From positions 1 through 10,511 of the forward strand of contig CAJTSP010000093.1 of NCBI GenBank assembly GCA_910578965.1: DNA of 10,511 bases, written 5' to 3'. Source of the stretch: an uncultured Oscillospiraceae bacterium. Its GTDB lineage: Bacteria > Bacillota > Clostridia > Oscillospirales > Ruminococcaceae. The position numbers and the translations under genes are program-made. Positions 1 through 6,595 of the stretch are shown here, in pieces. Below the pieces are notes generated by a model that saw only the letters and a list, made by a program, of their open reading frames with translations, made no database searches and had not been told where the DNA came from. Each line of letters begins with the position of its first letter. The stretch's first letter is position 1.

Positions 1-44
1 GGCCCGCCCCGGTACGGGTTTTCTGCAAGGTTCCCGGCAGGGTT

Positions 45-72
45 GCGGGGCGGCCCTTTTGCCCAGCCCCGC
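45..72. repeat. Inverted repeat downstream of yraN
   Basis: A perfect 7-bp inverted repeat (GCGGGGC at 45-51, GCCCCGC at 66-72) lies in the 80 bases after the yraN stop. On the minus strand, the direction of yraN transcription, no T-run follows it, so it is at best a weak or atypical terminator. Chance pairing is plausible in DNA this GC-rich. Nothing else is recognisable in positions 1-80. Confidence 0.25.
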
Positions 73-80
73 CTTTTGCC

Positions 81-464
81 TTACCCGCCCTCAAAGGCGC
101 CCCGGATGCAATGCACCATAAGCCCGCCGCCCGGCGCGGGGGTCACCTCTACCACGTCAAACCGCACCGGATGCTCCCGGTACGGGGATGCGCTCAGGTA
201 CTGCCGCGCCGCAAGCAGCAGCCTTTGGCGTTTTTGAGGCCCCACCGCCTCGCAGGGGGCGCCCCAGCCGGAGGCCCGCCGGCCGCGGGCCTTGACCTCG
301 GCAAACACCAGGGTACCGCCGTCCAGCAAAACAAGGTCCAGCTCGCCCAGGCGGGTGCGGTAGTTGTGGGCCAGCAGGGTGCAGCCCCGCTTTTGGTAGT
401 AAAGGGCGGCTGCCGCCTCGCCCCTGCGGCCCCGCGCCGCGCGGCCCTTTGCCGGCTCAGGCAT
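81..464 (-). CDS. yraN: YraN/UPF0102 family endonuclease-like protein
   Basis: This is a 127-residue protein of the UPF0102 (YraN) family, which has a Holliday-junction-resolvase-like PD-(D/E)XK nuclease fold; its exact cellular role is not established. The fold's expected acidic and lysine residues are visible: E16 in the RRGEAAA segment, D43 in LGELDLV, then E56 and K58 in AEVKAR. Length fits the family. The start chosen is the ATG at 462-464, preceded by a purine-rich GGGGGAGGG at about 8 bases inside the end of rnhB. A longer in-frame version from 518 would add 18 residues that match nothing in the family and would overlap rnhB further. It overlaps the rnhB stop by 8 bases, so translation is probably coupled. 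It is the last gene of the lepB-rbgA-rnhB-yraN group. Confidence 0.88.
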   Translation of the reverse strand: MPEPAKGRAARGRRGEAAAALYYQKRGCTLLAHNYRTRLGELDLVLLDGGTLVFAEVKARGRRASGWGAPCEAVGPQKRQRLLLAARQYLSASPYREHPVRFDVVEVTPAPGGGLMVHCIRGAFEGG

Positions 465-1140
465 CGGCGCCCTCCCCCGCCCCGGGGTGCTGTGCGGGCG
501 GTACGCCATCCCCTGCATCTGGCACAGCTTCCTTAAAGGAGCGGTTTTTCAAAAAGCTGCGCCGGTAAAAGGGTGCTATGCCGTATTTCTGCAGCAGCTC
601 GTAGTGCAGCCTGGTACCATAGCCCTTGTGCTTTGCCAGCCGGTACTGGGGGTACCGGCGGTCCAGCTCGAGCATATACCGGTCCCGCGTGACCTTGGCC
701 AAAACGGAGGCCGCCCCGATGCTGGCCGAGAGGCCGTCCCCCCTGACAAGGCTCATGGCCGGCAGGGCAAGGCCCTTTGGGCAGCGGTTGCCGTCGATGA
801 GGGCAAAGGCCGGCAGGGGCGAAAGCCCGGCCACCGCCTGGCGCATGCCCTCCATGGTAGCCTCCAAAATGTTGAGCCGGTCGATTTCCTCCGGGCCGAT
901 TAAAATCACCTTATAGGCGGCCGCCCGACGCACAATCTCACCGTACAGCGTCTCCCGCTTTTTTTCCGAGAGCTTTTTGGAGTCGTTGATCCCCTCGATG
1001 GGGTCGGCCGGGTCCAGCACCACTGCCGCGCAGCAGACTGGCCCGCACAATGGCCCCCGGCCCGCCTCGTCCACCCCACAAAAAGCGCCGTGCGCAGCGC
1101 GCACCCCCGCGTCGTAAAGGTAAAGTTCCCTGCCCTTCAT
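457..1140 (-). CDS. rnhB: Ribonuclease HII
   Basis: A 227-residue RNase HII, which cuts the RNA strand of RNA/DNA hybrids and nicks DNA at misincorporated single ribonucleotides, starting ribonucleotide excision repair in the cytoplasm. The family signature is intact: GVDEAGRGPL near residues 22-31 carries the first two metal ligands (D24, E25), followed by NDSKKLSEKKR (52-62), D116 in LIDGN and D135 in VRGDG. The SIGAASVLAKVTRDR stretch (140-154) and the HKGYGT motif further on are also conserved. The ATG at 1138-1140 is used because it overlaps the rbgA stop as ATGA, has GAAGGGA upstream, and gives the normal family length. An upstream in-frame extension to 1278 lies entirely within rbgA and shows no family similarity. 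The last ~20 residues (after FKEAVPDAGDG) are a low-complexity Pro/Gly/Ala tail. Confidence 0.96.
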   Translation of the reverse strand: MKGRELYLYDAGVRAAHGAFCGVDEAGRGPLCGPVCCAAVVLDPADPIEGINDSKKLSEKKRETLYGEIVRRAAAYKVILIGPEEIDRLNILEATMEGMRQAVAGLSPLPAFALIDGNRCPKGLALPAMSLVRGDGLSASIGAASVLAKVTRDRYMLELDRRYPQYRLAKHKGYGTRLHYELLQKYGIAPFYRRSFLKNRSFKEAVPDAGDGVPPAQHPGAGEGADA

Positions 1141-2117
1141 GGTCCGTCCCTTCTGCCGGCGGTCTCTGGTGCCTGTGCGGCATCCGGCCCTGCCCCGATC
1201 CCGGCAGCCGGCAAAGCAGGGCCCGTATCCCCCTGCCCCTCGGCAGCCGGCGGTGTCTCCAGGGTGATCCGCCCCCATTTGCTGGCCCGGAACTCGTCTA
1301 CCAGCATGGCGGCGGCGCGGGCGGCGTCCACCCCGCCGCCCCGCGTCAGCATACCCCGCGCCCGGCCAATAGCCTCAAGCAGCTCCCAGACGGGCAGGGC
1401 CAGTTGCCGCTCGGTAAGCTTGTAGCGCGCGGCCAGCCGGCCCGGATAGACCGCCCGCATCTGCTCAAGCAGCCCGGCGGCCAGCTCCTCCATATCCAGG
1501 ATGTCGTCCTTGATGGAACCAATAAAAGCAAGGTTTGAGGCAGTTTCAAGGCTGTCGAACCTTTTCCAAAGCACCCCCGGCATATCCAAAAGGTCATACC
1601 GGCCGGCCGCAATCCACTGCCTGCCCCTTGTAACGCCGGGGCGGTCGGCCGCGGCGGCACGGGCTGCGCCGGCAAAGGTGTTGATAAAGGTAGATTTGCC
1701 CACGTTGGGGATGCCCGCCACCATCACCCGCACCCGGGCGCCGGCCATCCCTTTTTGGGCGTTGCGGGCCATGAGGCCTGCAAGCGCCTCGTCCACCGCG
1801 CGGCGCACGGCAGCCGCACCGCTCTTTTGCTTGGCGCTGATGGCCACGCACCCGGCCCCCTGCGCGCAGAACCAGCGCACCCAGCGGACGGTAAGGCCCT
1901 CATCGGCAAGGTCCGCCTTATTGAGCACATACAGGCGCGGCTTGGCGGCCGCGATTTTTTCCAGCTCCGGGTTCAGGCTGCTGTGGGGGATGCGGGCATC
2001 CAGCAGCAAAAGCACCGCGTCCACCCCGCGCGCCTCCTGCTGCATCACCCGCAAGGTCTTGGCCATATGCCCCGGGAACCATTGGATGCTGCGCCGGTTC
2101 ACCCCGTCTCCGTTCAT
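1137..2117 (-). CDS. rbgA: Ribosome biogenesis GTPase RbgA (YlqF)
   Basis: A 326-residue circularly permuted GTPase of the YlqF/RbgA family, needed for late assembly of the 50S ribosomal subunit. The G motifs appear in permuted order: NKAD (G4) at 66-69, SAK (G5) at 94-96, GIPNVGKST (G1, P-loop) at 135-143, the PGVT switch at 160-163 and DMPG (G3) at 178-181. The N-terminal IQWFPGHMAK (11-20) is the family hallmark. The first nine residues are a short extension relative to Bacillus RbgA, but this ATG is supported by GGGGAGG five bases upstream and by an ATGA overlap with the lepB stop. After the C-terminal helical domain (about 215-287) there is a tail of roughly 38 residues rich in Ala, Gly and Pro, probably disordered. 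The stop overlaps the rnhB start by four bases. Confidence 0.96.
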   Translation of the reverse strand: MNGDGVNRRSIQWFPGHMAKTLRVMQQEARGVDAVLLLLDARIPHSSLNPELEKIAAAKPRLYVLNKADLADEGLTVRWVRWFCAQGAGCVAISAKQKSGAAAVRRAVDEALAGLMARNAQKGMAGARVRVMVAGIPNVGKSTFINTFAGAARAAAADRPGVTRGRQWIAAGRYDLLDMPGVLWKRFDSLETASNLAFIGSIKDDILDMEELAAGLLEQMRAVYPGRLAARYKLTERQLALPVWELLEAIGRARGMLTRGGGVDAARAAAMLVDEFRASKWGRITLETPPAAEGQGDTGPALPAAGIGAGPDAAQAPETAGRRDGP

Positions 2118-2653
2118 CCGATCCTCCCCGCCTTGTCCAGCGGGAAAACCCGCAGCACCGCCTCACCCAAAATATCCCGCACATCAATAAAGCCAATGCT
2201 GGCAAACCGGCTGTCGGTGGAGTGCTGGCGGTTGTCACCCATCACAAAGACGCTCCCCTGAGGCACCACAAGGGGGAAATCCATATCCCCAACCTCGGTA
2301 GTTCCCTCGGCAAGATACGGCTCGTCCAGCGGCTGGCCGTTTACCAATACCCTGCCGGCCTCAGGGTCAAGGTCTACCGTGTCGCCCCCTACCGCAACCA
2401 CCCGCTTAACCAGGGGCTTGCCGTAGTTGATGTAGCTGTCAATCACCACTACGTCCCCCGCCGCCGGCTTATAGCCGATGCTGCGCACAATTAAGCGGTC
2501 GCCGTCGGTGAGGGTGGGCAGCATGGAGGAGCCGTCCACCGCCACCACCCGCGCAAAAAAGATAAAAAACGCCACCAGCACCGCCAACGCAAATACCAGA
2601 GCGTCGTACCACTCAAGCAGATTCAGATTGCGCGCAGCGCGCTTTGCCTCCAA
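2114..2653 (-). CDS. lepB: Signal peptidase I (S26A), TTG start
   Basis: A 179-residue type I signal peptidase, a membrane serine protease that removes signal peptides from exported proteins. One transmembrane helix lies at about 16-34. The catalytic Ser43 is in GSSMLPT and the general-base Lys83 in VKRVVAVGGD; the box E motif GDNRQHSTDSR is at 139-149. I favour the TTG at 2651-2653 because AAGGGGAGAGG ends five bases upstream and the resulting short basic N-terminus fits Gram-positive homologues. The only upstream ATG (2720-2722, 23 residues longer) has no Shine-Dalgarno and is preceded directly by the T-run and hairpin of the rplS terminator. No separate promoter is evident, so expression may depend on read-through from rplS. 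The stop overlaps the rbgA start as ATGA. Function is certain; the start is moderately sure. Confidence 0.93.
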   Translation of the reverse strand: MEAKRAARNLNLLEWYDALVFALAVLVAFFIFFARVVAVDGSSMLPTLTDGDRLIVRSIGYKPAAGDVVVIDSYINYGKPLVKRVVAVGGDTVDLDPEAGRVLVNGQPLDEPYLAEGTTEVGDMDFPLVVPQGSVFVMGDNRQHSTDSRFASIGFIDVRDILGEAVLRVFPLDKAGRIG

Positions 2654-2658
2654 GGCCG

Positions 2659-2669
2659 CCTCTCCCCTT
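2659..2669 (-). promoter_or_regulatory. Ribosome binding site deciding the lepB TTG start
   Basis: The purine tract AAGGGGAGAGG on the minus strand ends five bases before the TTG at 2653. No comparable site precedes the ATG at 2722. This is the main reason for annotating lepB from the TTG. Confidence 0.6.
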
Positions 2670-2726
2670 TCTTTTGCCTGGATTTGGCTGCTTCCAAAAA
2701 AGCGCCGGCCCTTGCAGGCCATAAAC

Positions 2727-2756
2727 AAAAAAGGGAGACAATCGAAATTGTCCCCC
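2727..2756 (-). terminator. Rho-independent terminator of rplS
   Basis: On the minus strand, 14 bases after the rplS stop codon, GGGGGACAAT pairs with ATTGTCTCCC (10 bp, one G-T wobble) around a TTCG tetraloop, followed at once by six T residues. This is a textbook intrinsic terminator with an extra-stable UUCG loop. It lies between rplS and lepB, so it should make L19 mRNA much more abundant than the lepB-rbgA-rnhB-yraN message. On the plus strand the hairpin is followed by only four T residues. Confidence 0.9.
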
Positions 2757-2770
2757 TTTTCCTGCGATCA

Positions 2771-3112
2771 TCAGAGCCTTTCCTTGACCTTGGCCGCCTT
2801 GCCGGTACGGCCGCGCAGATAAAAGAGCTTTGCGCGGCGCACCTTGCCCCGGCGTACCACCTCGACCTTTTCTACAAAGGGCGAGTTTACGGGGAACACG
2901 CGCTCGACACCCACGCCATACGAGGTGCGGCGCACGGTAAAGGTTTCGGCAACGCCGCCGTGCTTTTTGCCGATCACGGTGCCCTCAAAGGCCTGGATGC
3001 GCTCCCGCTCACCCTCCTTGATGCGCACCGATACCCGCACGGTATCGCCTACCGCAAACTGCGGGCGGTTTTCTTTTACCATGCCCTCGGTAATCTTTTT
3101 CATTGCGTCCAT
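2771..3112 (-). CDS. rplS: 50S ribosomal protein L19
   Basis: A 113-residue ribosomal protein L19, a component of the large subunit at the interface with the 30S subunit. Family features run through the whole length: the helical N-terminus, RPQFAVGDTVRVSVRIKEG, the IQAFEGTVIGKK segment, TVRRTSYGVGVERVFPVNSP, and the basic C-terminus with RRAKLFYLRGRTGKAAKVKE. The start is the ATG at 3110-3112, with GGAGG nine bases upstream and the expected family length. An in-frame ATG at 3145 would add 11 residues but has no Shine-Dalgarno. The gene has its own promoter and long leader and is followed by a strong terminator. trmD and rimM, its usual upstream partners in Firmicutes, are not in this window; a DUF2142 gene takes their place. 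Confidence 0.97.
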   Translation of the reverse strand: MDAMKKITEGMVKENRPQFAVGDTVRVSVRIKEGERERIQAFEGTVIGKKHGGVAETFTVRRTSYGVGVERVFPVNSPFVEKVEVVRRGKVRRAKLFYLRGRTGKAAKVKERL

Positions 3113-3158
3113 TCTAACGTTCCTCCATTTTTTTATGACGTTCATGCCCGGTACCGCC

Positions 3159-3263
3159 GCCGGCCAGAGGCCGGCCGCCCGATCCGGCAGAGGACCGCCC
3201 GTTTAATGTATGCCATTAACCCCGCTGGTGGAGAGGGCCGCCAAAGCAACCCAGGGCCAGCGG
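3159..3263 (-). promoter_or_regulatory. Structured 5' leader of rplS (candidate L19 autoregulatory leader)
   Basis: Between the predicted transcription start (about 3273) and the rplS ATG lies a leader of about 160 nt with three inverted repeats. CCGCTGG (3263-3257) pairs with CCAGCGG (3228-3222). TTAATG (3219-3214) pairs with CATTAA (3208-3203) around a 5-nt loop. GCCGGCC (3175-3169) pairs with GGCCGGC (3165-3159) around a TCT loop. None has a T-run, so they are not terminators. Firmicutes rplS mRNAs are known to carry an L19 leader element, and this position fits. I cannot confirm a match to that family's consensus by eye. Confidence 0.45.
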
Positions 3264-3279
3264 ACACTAACGCCTGTTT

Positions 3280-3308
3280 ATTGTAGCACAAAGCCCCCCG
3301 GCGCGCAA
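3280..3308 (-). promoter_or_regulatory. Promoter of rplS
   Basis: On the minus strand TTGCGC (-35, 3308-3303) is separated by 17 bases from TACAAT (-10, 3285-3280). TGC immediately before the hexamer gives an extended -10 (TGCTACAAT). Transcription should start near 3273-3275. The -10 match is strong and the -35 is half-consensus, consistent with an extended -10 promoter. Confidence 0.75.
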
Positions 3309-3309
3309 G

Positions 3310-3330
3310 GCCCTTTTTCAATAAAAGGGC
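3310..3330. repeat. Hairpin after the DUF2142 gene (possible weak terminator)
   Basis: A perfect 8-bp inverted repeat (GCCCTTTT at 3310-3317, AAAAGGGC at 3323-3330) with a 5-base loop lies 29 bases beyond the DUF2142 stop and just upstream of the rplS -35. On the minus strand no T-run follows. A second CCCTTTTT copy next to it allows an alternative pairing with the same AAAAAGGG arm. It could attenuate read-through into rplS. Confidence 0.35.
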
Positions 3331-3358
3331 AAAAAGGGAGCCTGCGAAAAAGCGTGCC

Positions 3359-5632
3359 CTACAGGGCCGCATACAGGCCCGCCGCCTGCAAAAGCACCAG
3401 CGCCGTAAGGGTAACGCTGCAAAACCGCAAAGACGCCCCGGCCGGCCGCTTAAGGGCCACGAGGCCGGTCTCACCAAGCAGCAGCAGGGCCATGGGCAGC
3501 ACCGGCAGCAGGTACCGCCCCTGCAGCCCAAACAGATGGCTGTAGTTGATGGGGGTCCACATCAGGCAGGCCAGCACCGAAAGCCCAGCCGCCGCAAAAG
3601 CCTCAAGCCCCAGCAGCCAGCGCGCGCCGCGGCCCAGCCGGGGCGGGGCGTTTTGGGTGCGCAGGGCCGAGAGGGCCAGCAGCACCGCCAGCAAAAGGGT
3701 ATAGATCCAACTGGCCTCGGCGGCAAAAACAATCGGCTCGCCCAGGGCGGTGCCCACCAGCCCCTGCAAAAGGGCCGCCGCACCGTCGGTAAAGGTGGCG
3801 GCCAAAAGCTTTGCCGCACCGGGCAGGTGCCGAAGCAGGTACCCTATAGACCAGGTATAGACGGAATCGCCGTTGGGCTGCATACCCGCCAGCAGCTCTT
3901 CGGGAGTGTAATCGCCCCCCATACGGACAAACAGCGCCAAAAACACCGCCCCGCCAAGCACCGCTGCCCCGCCCAAAAGCAGAAGCGCCCGCCGCAGCCG
4001 GGGGCCCGGGGGCCCCTCCGGCCCGCGCAGGGCATACCATAGCCCGGCGGCCAGCGCCGCAGCCAGGGCAAGGTAGGGCAAGGCCCCCAGCCGCAGGTCC
4101 CTGAAGGCATAGCCAAGATATTCGGCATGGTAAAAGCACCAGCAAAGCAGCGCCGCGCCGCAGCAGCCAAACCGTACCAGCCGCGCCCTCCGCACTCCCG
4201 AAAGCCGCCCCCCCGGCAGGCCGAACCGCGCCGCCGGCACCATAAAGCAGAGGGCCGCCATGCCAAGATAAATGGCCTTGCAGGGGGCAACAAGAGCCGA
4301 GAGGACGATCAGCCCCGCCGCCTGGCCCCCGCTTACCGGCCTGTGCTGGGCCGCGCATTCAAGTGCCAGGGCCAGCACAGCGAAGCTTAGGCCCAGCACC
4401 AGCGCATCGGGCGAAAAGCTGGCCGCAAGCTGCAGGCTCATGGGCAGCAGCGCCACGCAAAAAAGGATGTTTTTGCCGCGAGGCATATGCCGCACCGCAA
4501 AGCCGGCCAGCAGGATGTATTGGGCAAGGTTTGCCAGCCGGCCGGCCAGCAGCATGCCGTAAAAGCCAAGCCCAAGCACCCTAGCCAGCAAAACGCCAGC
4601 CGCCGGCGCAAGGTAGGGCAGCGGCACCGGCTTATAGGGCACGCTCACCCTTACCGGCACGCCCGCCTCGCCCGCACAGCCGGCATCGCCCAGATGCTGT
4701 GCCAGCCGCTTATAGGCAAACATGCCCACCTCGCCGGTGCCTCGGGTCATGTAGGGGGCGTCGCATTCCCGCATTAGCAGCCGGCCCCCGGCGTCAAAAT
4801 CCGGCTGGCCCAGCGCCCGGCTGGCCATGGCGTAGCTGGCCGCGGCGTGGCTGTACTCGTCCGGCGCGGCCAGCGGCGGGGTCACCAGCGCAAAGCAGAG
4901 CCCCAGCACCGCCGCCGCAAGGCAGAACACCCGCCCGGCCGGCGCGCGGCGCGCCACCGCCAGCCAGAAGCCGCCCAGCACCGCCAGCAAAAGCAGGGCG
5001 GCCGGCGCCCAAAACAGCCGGCTGGCCCAAGCCCCGGTGTAGTCCACCACATATTGCAGCGCCGCGGTGCCCAGGGCCTCGCCGGCCTGCGGCTCAGAAC
5101 CCGCATCAAAAAGTGCAAGCCCCGGCAAGGCCGTTTCGCTGCACCAGAGGCCGACAACATCCTCCTGCGTCTCGGGTTCGGTGTAAATGTGCAAAAACAC
5201 CCGCGCCTGCTCTCCCGACGGGGCGAGGGGCCGGTCAAAGATCAGGGCTTTGAAGGTATTGTCCAGCAGCTCGGTCAACTCGCACTCGGCGTGGGCCAGC
5301 CGCAAAAGGTTTTCGTTCAGCAGGTCAACATGCAAGGCGCCGTGCGCCACCCGGCCATAGGTGGTAAAAAGCAGCCGAACCCCATAGAGCGGGGCGTCCG
5401 GCCCGATCATCAGCTCCTGAATAAGCCCGGCGGCGGGGTCGGCCGGGGCGATGGTCCGGCTGTAGTCGTCGTTGACGATCTGGTATTCCGAGCGGCCGTT
5501 TGCGGCCCGGGTGGTGACCAAAAAGGCCCAGCCCAGCGCCAACAGGCAGGCCGCGCAAAGCGCGGCCCACTGCCAAAACCGCTTATGCCCGCGCAGCCAG
5601 CCGCCGGGCCCCGCCGGTTTTTTTTCGCCCAT
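3359..5632 (-). CDS. DUF2142 multi-pass membrane protein (GT-C-like)
   Basis: A 757-residue integral membrane protein of the DUF2142 family, uncharacterised proteins resembling GT-C glycosyltransferases that use polyprenyl-linked sugars to modify cell-surface polymers. A short basic cytoplasmic N-terminus precedes a first helix (about 19-40). An extracytoplasmic domain runs to about residue 200, followed by roughly a dozen hydrophobic segments. Family-like motifs are PPLAAPDEYSHAA near 250-262, an ASFSPDALVLGLSF segment mid-protein, and GLQGRYLLPVLP near 700. The PDE acidic pair after the second helix resembles the catalytic loop position of GT-C enzymes; that is inference. I start at the ATG 5630-5632 (AAAGGGGGG seven bases upstream, promoter just before it), not at 5824, which would begin inside the previous terminator region. 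It is a single-gene unit with no glycan genes beside it, so the substrate is unknown. Confidence 0.82.
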   Translation of the reverse strand: MGEKKPAGPGGWLRGHKRFWQWAALCAACLLALGWAFLVTTRAANGRSEYQIVNDDYSRTIAPADPAAGLIQELMIGPDAPLYGVRLLFTTYGRVAHGALHVDLLNENLLRLAHAECELTELLDNTFKALIFDRPLAPSGEQARVFLHIYTEPETQEDVVGLWCSETALPGLALFDAGSEPQAGEALGTAALQYVVDYTGAWASRLFWAPAALLLLAVLGGFWLAVARRAPAGRVFCLAAAVLGLCFALVTPPLAAPDEYSHAAASYAMASRALGQPDFDAGGRLLMRECDAPYMTRGTGEVGMFAYKRLAQHLGDAGCAGEAGVPVRVSVPYKPVPLPYLAPAAGVLLARVLGLGFYGMLLAGRLANLAQYILLAGFAVRHMPRGKNILFCVALLPMSLQLAASFSPDALVLGLSFAVLALALECAAQHRPVSGGQAAGLIVLSALVAPCKAIYLGMAALCFMVPAARFGLPGGRLSGVRRARLVRFGCCGAALLCWCFYHAEYLGYAFRDLRLGALPYLALAAALAAGLWYALRGPEGPPGPRLRRALLLLGGAAVLGGAVFLALFVRMGGDYTPEELLAGMQPNGDSVYTWSIGYLLRHLPGAAKLLAATFTDGAAALLQGLVGTALGEPIVFAAEASWIYTLLLAVLLALSALRTQNAPPRLGRGARWLLGLEAFAAAGLSVLACLMWTPINYSHLFGLQGRYLLPVLPMALLLLGETGLVALKRPAGASLRFCSVTLTALVLLQAAGLYAAL

Positions 5633-5668
5633 GCGCCCGCCCCCCTTTATCTGTTTTGCTGCGGTTTT

Positions 5669-5697
5669 ATTGTACCCCATCCCGCCCAAAAACACAA
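5669..5697 (-). promoter_or_regulatory. Promoter of the DUF2142 gene
   Basis: On the minus strand TTGTGT (5697-5692) and TACAAT (5674-5669) are separated by 17 bases, about 37 bases before the ATG at 5632. The -10 hexamer is identical to that of rplS. The site lies after the terminator of the preceding gene and implies a short leader of about 30 nt. Confidence 0.7.
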
Positions 5698-5768
5698 GAA
5701 AGCCACCCCGTGCCCCCTGCCCAGGGTCCGCGCTGCCGGCAGCCGTTTCACAAACGCATTTGCCAAAA

Positions 5769-5807
5769 CAGCAAAAGCGGGCGGCCGCCTCTGCATGGCG
5801 GCCGCCC
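5769..5807 (-). terminator. Rho-independent terminator after the acetyltransferase
   Basis: Seventeen bases past the stop codon, minus-strand GGGCGGCCGCC (5807-5797) pairs perfectly with GGCGGCCGCCC (5789-5779) around a 7-base loop, then GCTTTTGCTGTTTT. The 11-bp all-GC stem is very stable; the T-tract is interrupted but T-rich. It closes the unit that begins at the GntR gene or at the acetyltransferase. Confidence 0.82.
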
Positions 5808-5824
5808 GGCAAGCCGGAATTCAT

Positions 5825-6268
5825 TTATCCTTTTTTCATGTACAGCAACGGGTACGGGTTCCCTTGCCCGTCTACTTCAGTCCTTTTATAAACCTCAAAC
5901 CCCATGTGTTCATAAAAGCCTTTTGCAAGGGGATTTTGCTCATTGACCGCAAGTTCATTGACGGAATAATTCTCAATACCATATTGCAGCAATTGCTTTC
6001 CAACCCCTTGCCCCCTGCTTTCGCTTGAAACAAACAGCATTTCAAGCACTTTGCCTGCAACCCCCATGAAACCCATCGGCTTTCCGTTTTCATCCTCTGC
6101 AACCACCAAAACAGGGACACCGTTTAAGGCCTGTGGGACGTACTGCTTAATATTGCTTATCTCATTATCCGATAAAAACAAATGGGTAGCCTTAACCGAG
6201 TCCTCCCATACCTTTAGCAATTGCTCAGCCAATACGGCAGCCCTATCCTTTACTTCTACGATTTTCAT
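5825..6268 (-). CDS. GNAT N-acetyltransferase, YjaB-like
   Basis: A 147-residue GNAT-superfamily acetyltransferase, which moves an acetyl group from acetyl-CoA to an amine. The acetyl-CoA pyrophosphate loop SRGQGVGKQLL is at 84-94. The N-terminal SVKATHLFL (24-32) and the C-terminal run VNEQN, GFYEHMGFEV, RTEVDGQGNPYPLL (108-142) closely follow the pattern I know from E. coli YjaB, whose natural substrate is unsettled. The start is the ATG at 6266-6268 with GGAGGG just upstream; a longer frame to 6367 has no ribosome site. The gene is clearly AT-richer than its surroundings: positions 5941-6000 hold 23 G+C of 60, against 49 of 60 at 4921-4980. This suggests transfer from a lower-GC genome. 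It is followed by a strong terminator; no clear promoter of its own was seen. Confidence 0.88.
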   Translation of the reverse strand: MKIVEVKDRAAVLAEQLLKVWEDSVKATHLFLSDNEISNIKQYVPQALNGVPVLVVAEDENGKPMGFMGVAGKVLEMLFVSSESRGQGVGKQLLQYGIENYSVNELAVNEQNPLAKGFYEHMGFEVYKRTEVDGQGNPYPLLYMKKG

Positions 6269-6412
6269 ATTCCCTCCGTACCTTTGCAAATCCAGATCCG
6301 CCGTTTTGATTAGGGCATGGCGCCGGCTTCTTGCCAGCCTGTTCTTGTGGGATTGCCCGGGCTCCACCCGGCAGTGCAGGGCCTGGGCAGGGGCGGCCTC
6401 CTGTTCTCCTTT

Positions 6413-6595
6413 TTACCGAGTAACCACCGGCCTGCCCTCGGCGTCCAAAAGGGGCGACAGCCCACCGGCGTACCCGGCCTGGATAAAGAGATAGTTGACC
6501 CCGGTTTCCTTGTCCACCAGCACGCATCGCTGCCCCTCGCCAACAAGGGCATTGCCCTCCTTGTACAGGATTTCAAACCGTTTTTTGCCGTCCAT
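6413..6595 (-). CDS. Small DUF6440-type protein
   Basis: A 60-residue protein resembling the DUF6440 family, small proteins of unknown function common in Firmicutes. The recognisable features are an N-terminal KRFEILYKEGNAL (5-17), the central VLVDKETGVNYLF (25-37), then GYAGGLSPLLDAEGRPVV (41-58). There is no signal peptide, membrane segment or cysteine pair, so it is probably a cytoplasmic single-domain protein rich in beta strands. Two ATG codons stand in tandem (6598 and 6595). I chose the second because AAGGGGGT then ends six bases upstream; the first gives only three. It lies about 117 bases downstream of the second permease gene and 144 bases upstream of the acetyltransferase, all on the same strand. 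It could ride on the GntR/ABC transcript. The family assignment is from memory of the motif. Confidence 0.75.
   Translation of the reverse strand: MDGKKRFEILYKEGNALVGEGQRCVLVDKETGVNYLFIQAGYAGGLSPLLDAEGRPVVTR

Noticed and set aside
3113..3145. Upstream in-frame ATG of rplS adding 11 residues
   Set aside because: It has no ribosome site, and its product would exceed the usual L19 length, while the downstream ATG has a clear GGAGG.
5732..5743. Palindrome GCTGCCGGCAGC between the acetyltransferase terminator and the DUF2142 promoter
   Set aside because: It is short, entirely ordinary in base composition for this genome, and about 35 bases upstream of the -35; there is no evidence for a function.
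4847..6028. A 393-codon plus-strand open frame opposite the DUF2142 gene
   Set aside because: It runs through a promoter, a terminator and parts of two real minus-strand genes and has the composition of a shadow frame.
6269..6412. Gap before the acetyltransferase examined for a small gene or its own promoter
   Set aside because: The open frame here is only an upstream extension without a ribosome site, and no hexamer pair with acceptable spacing was seen.
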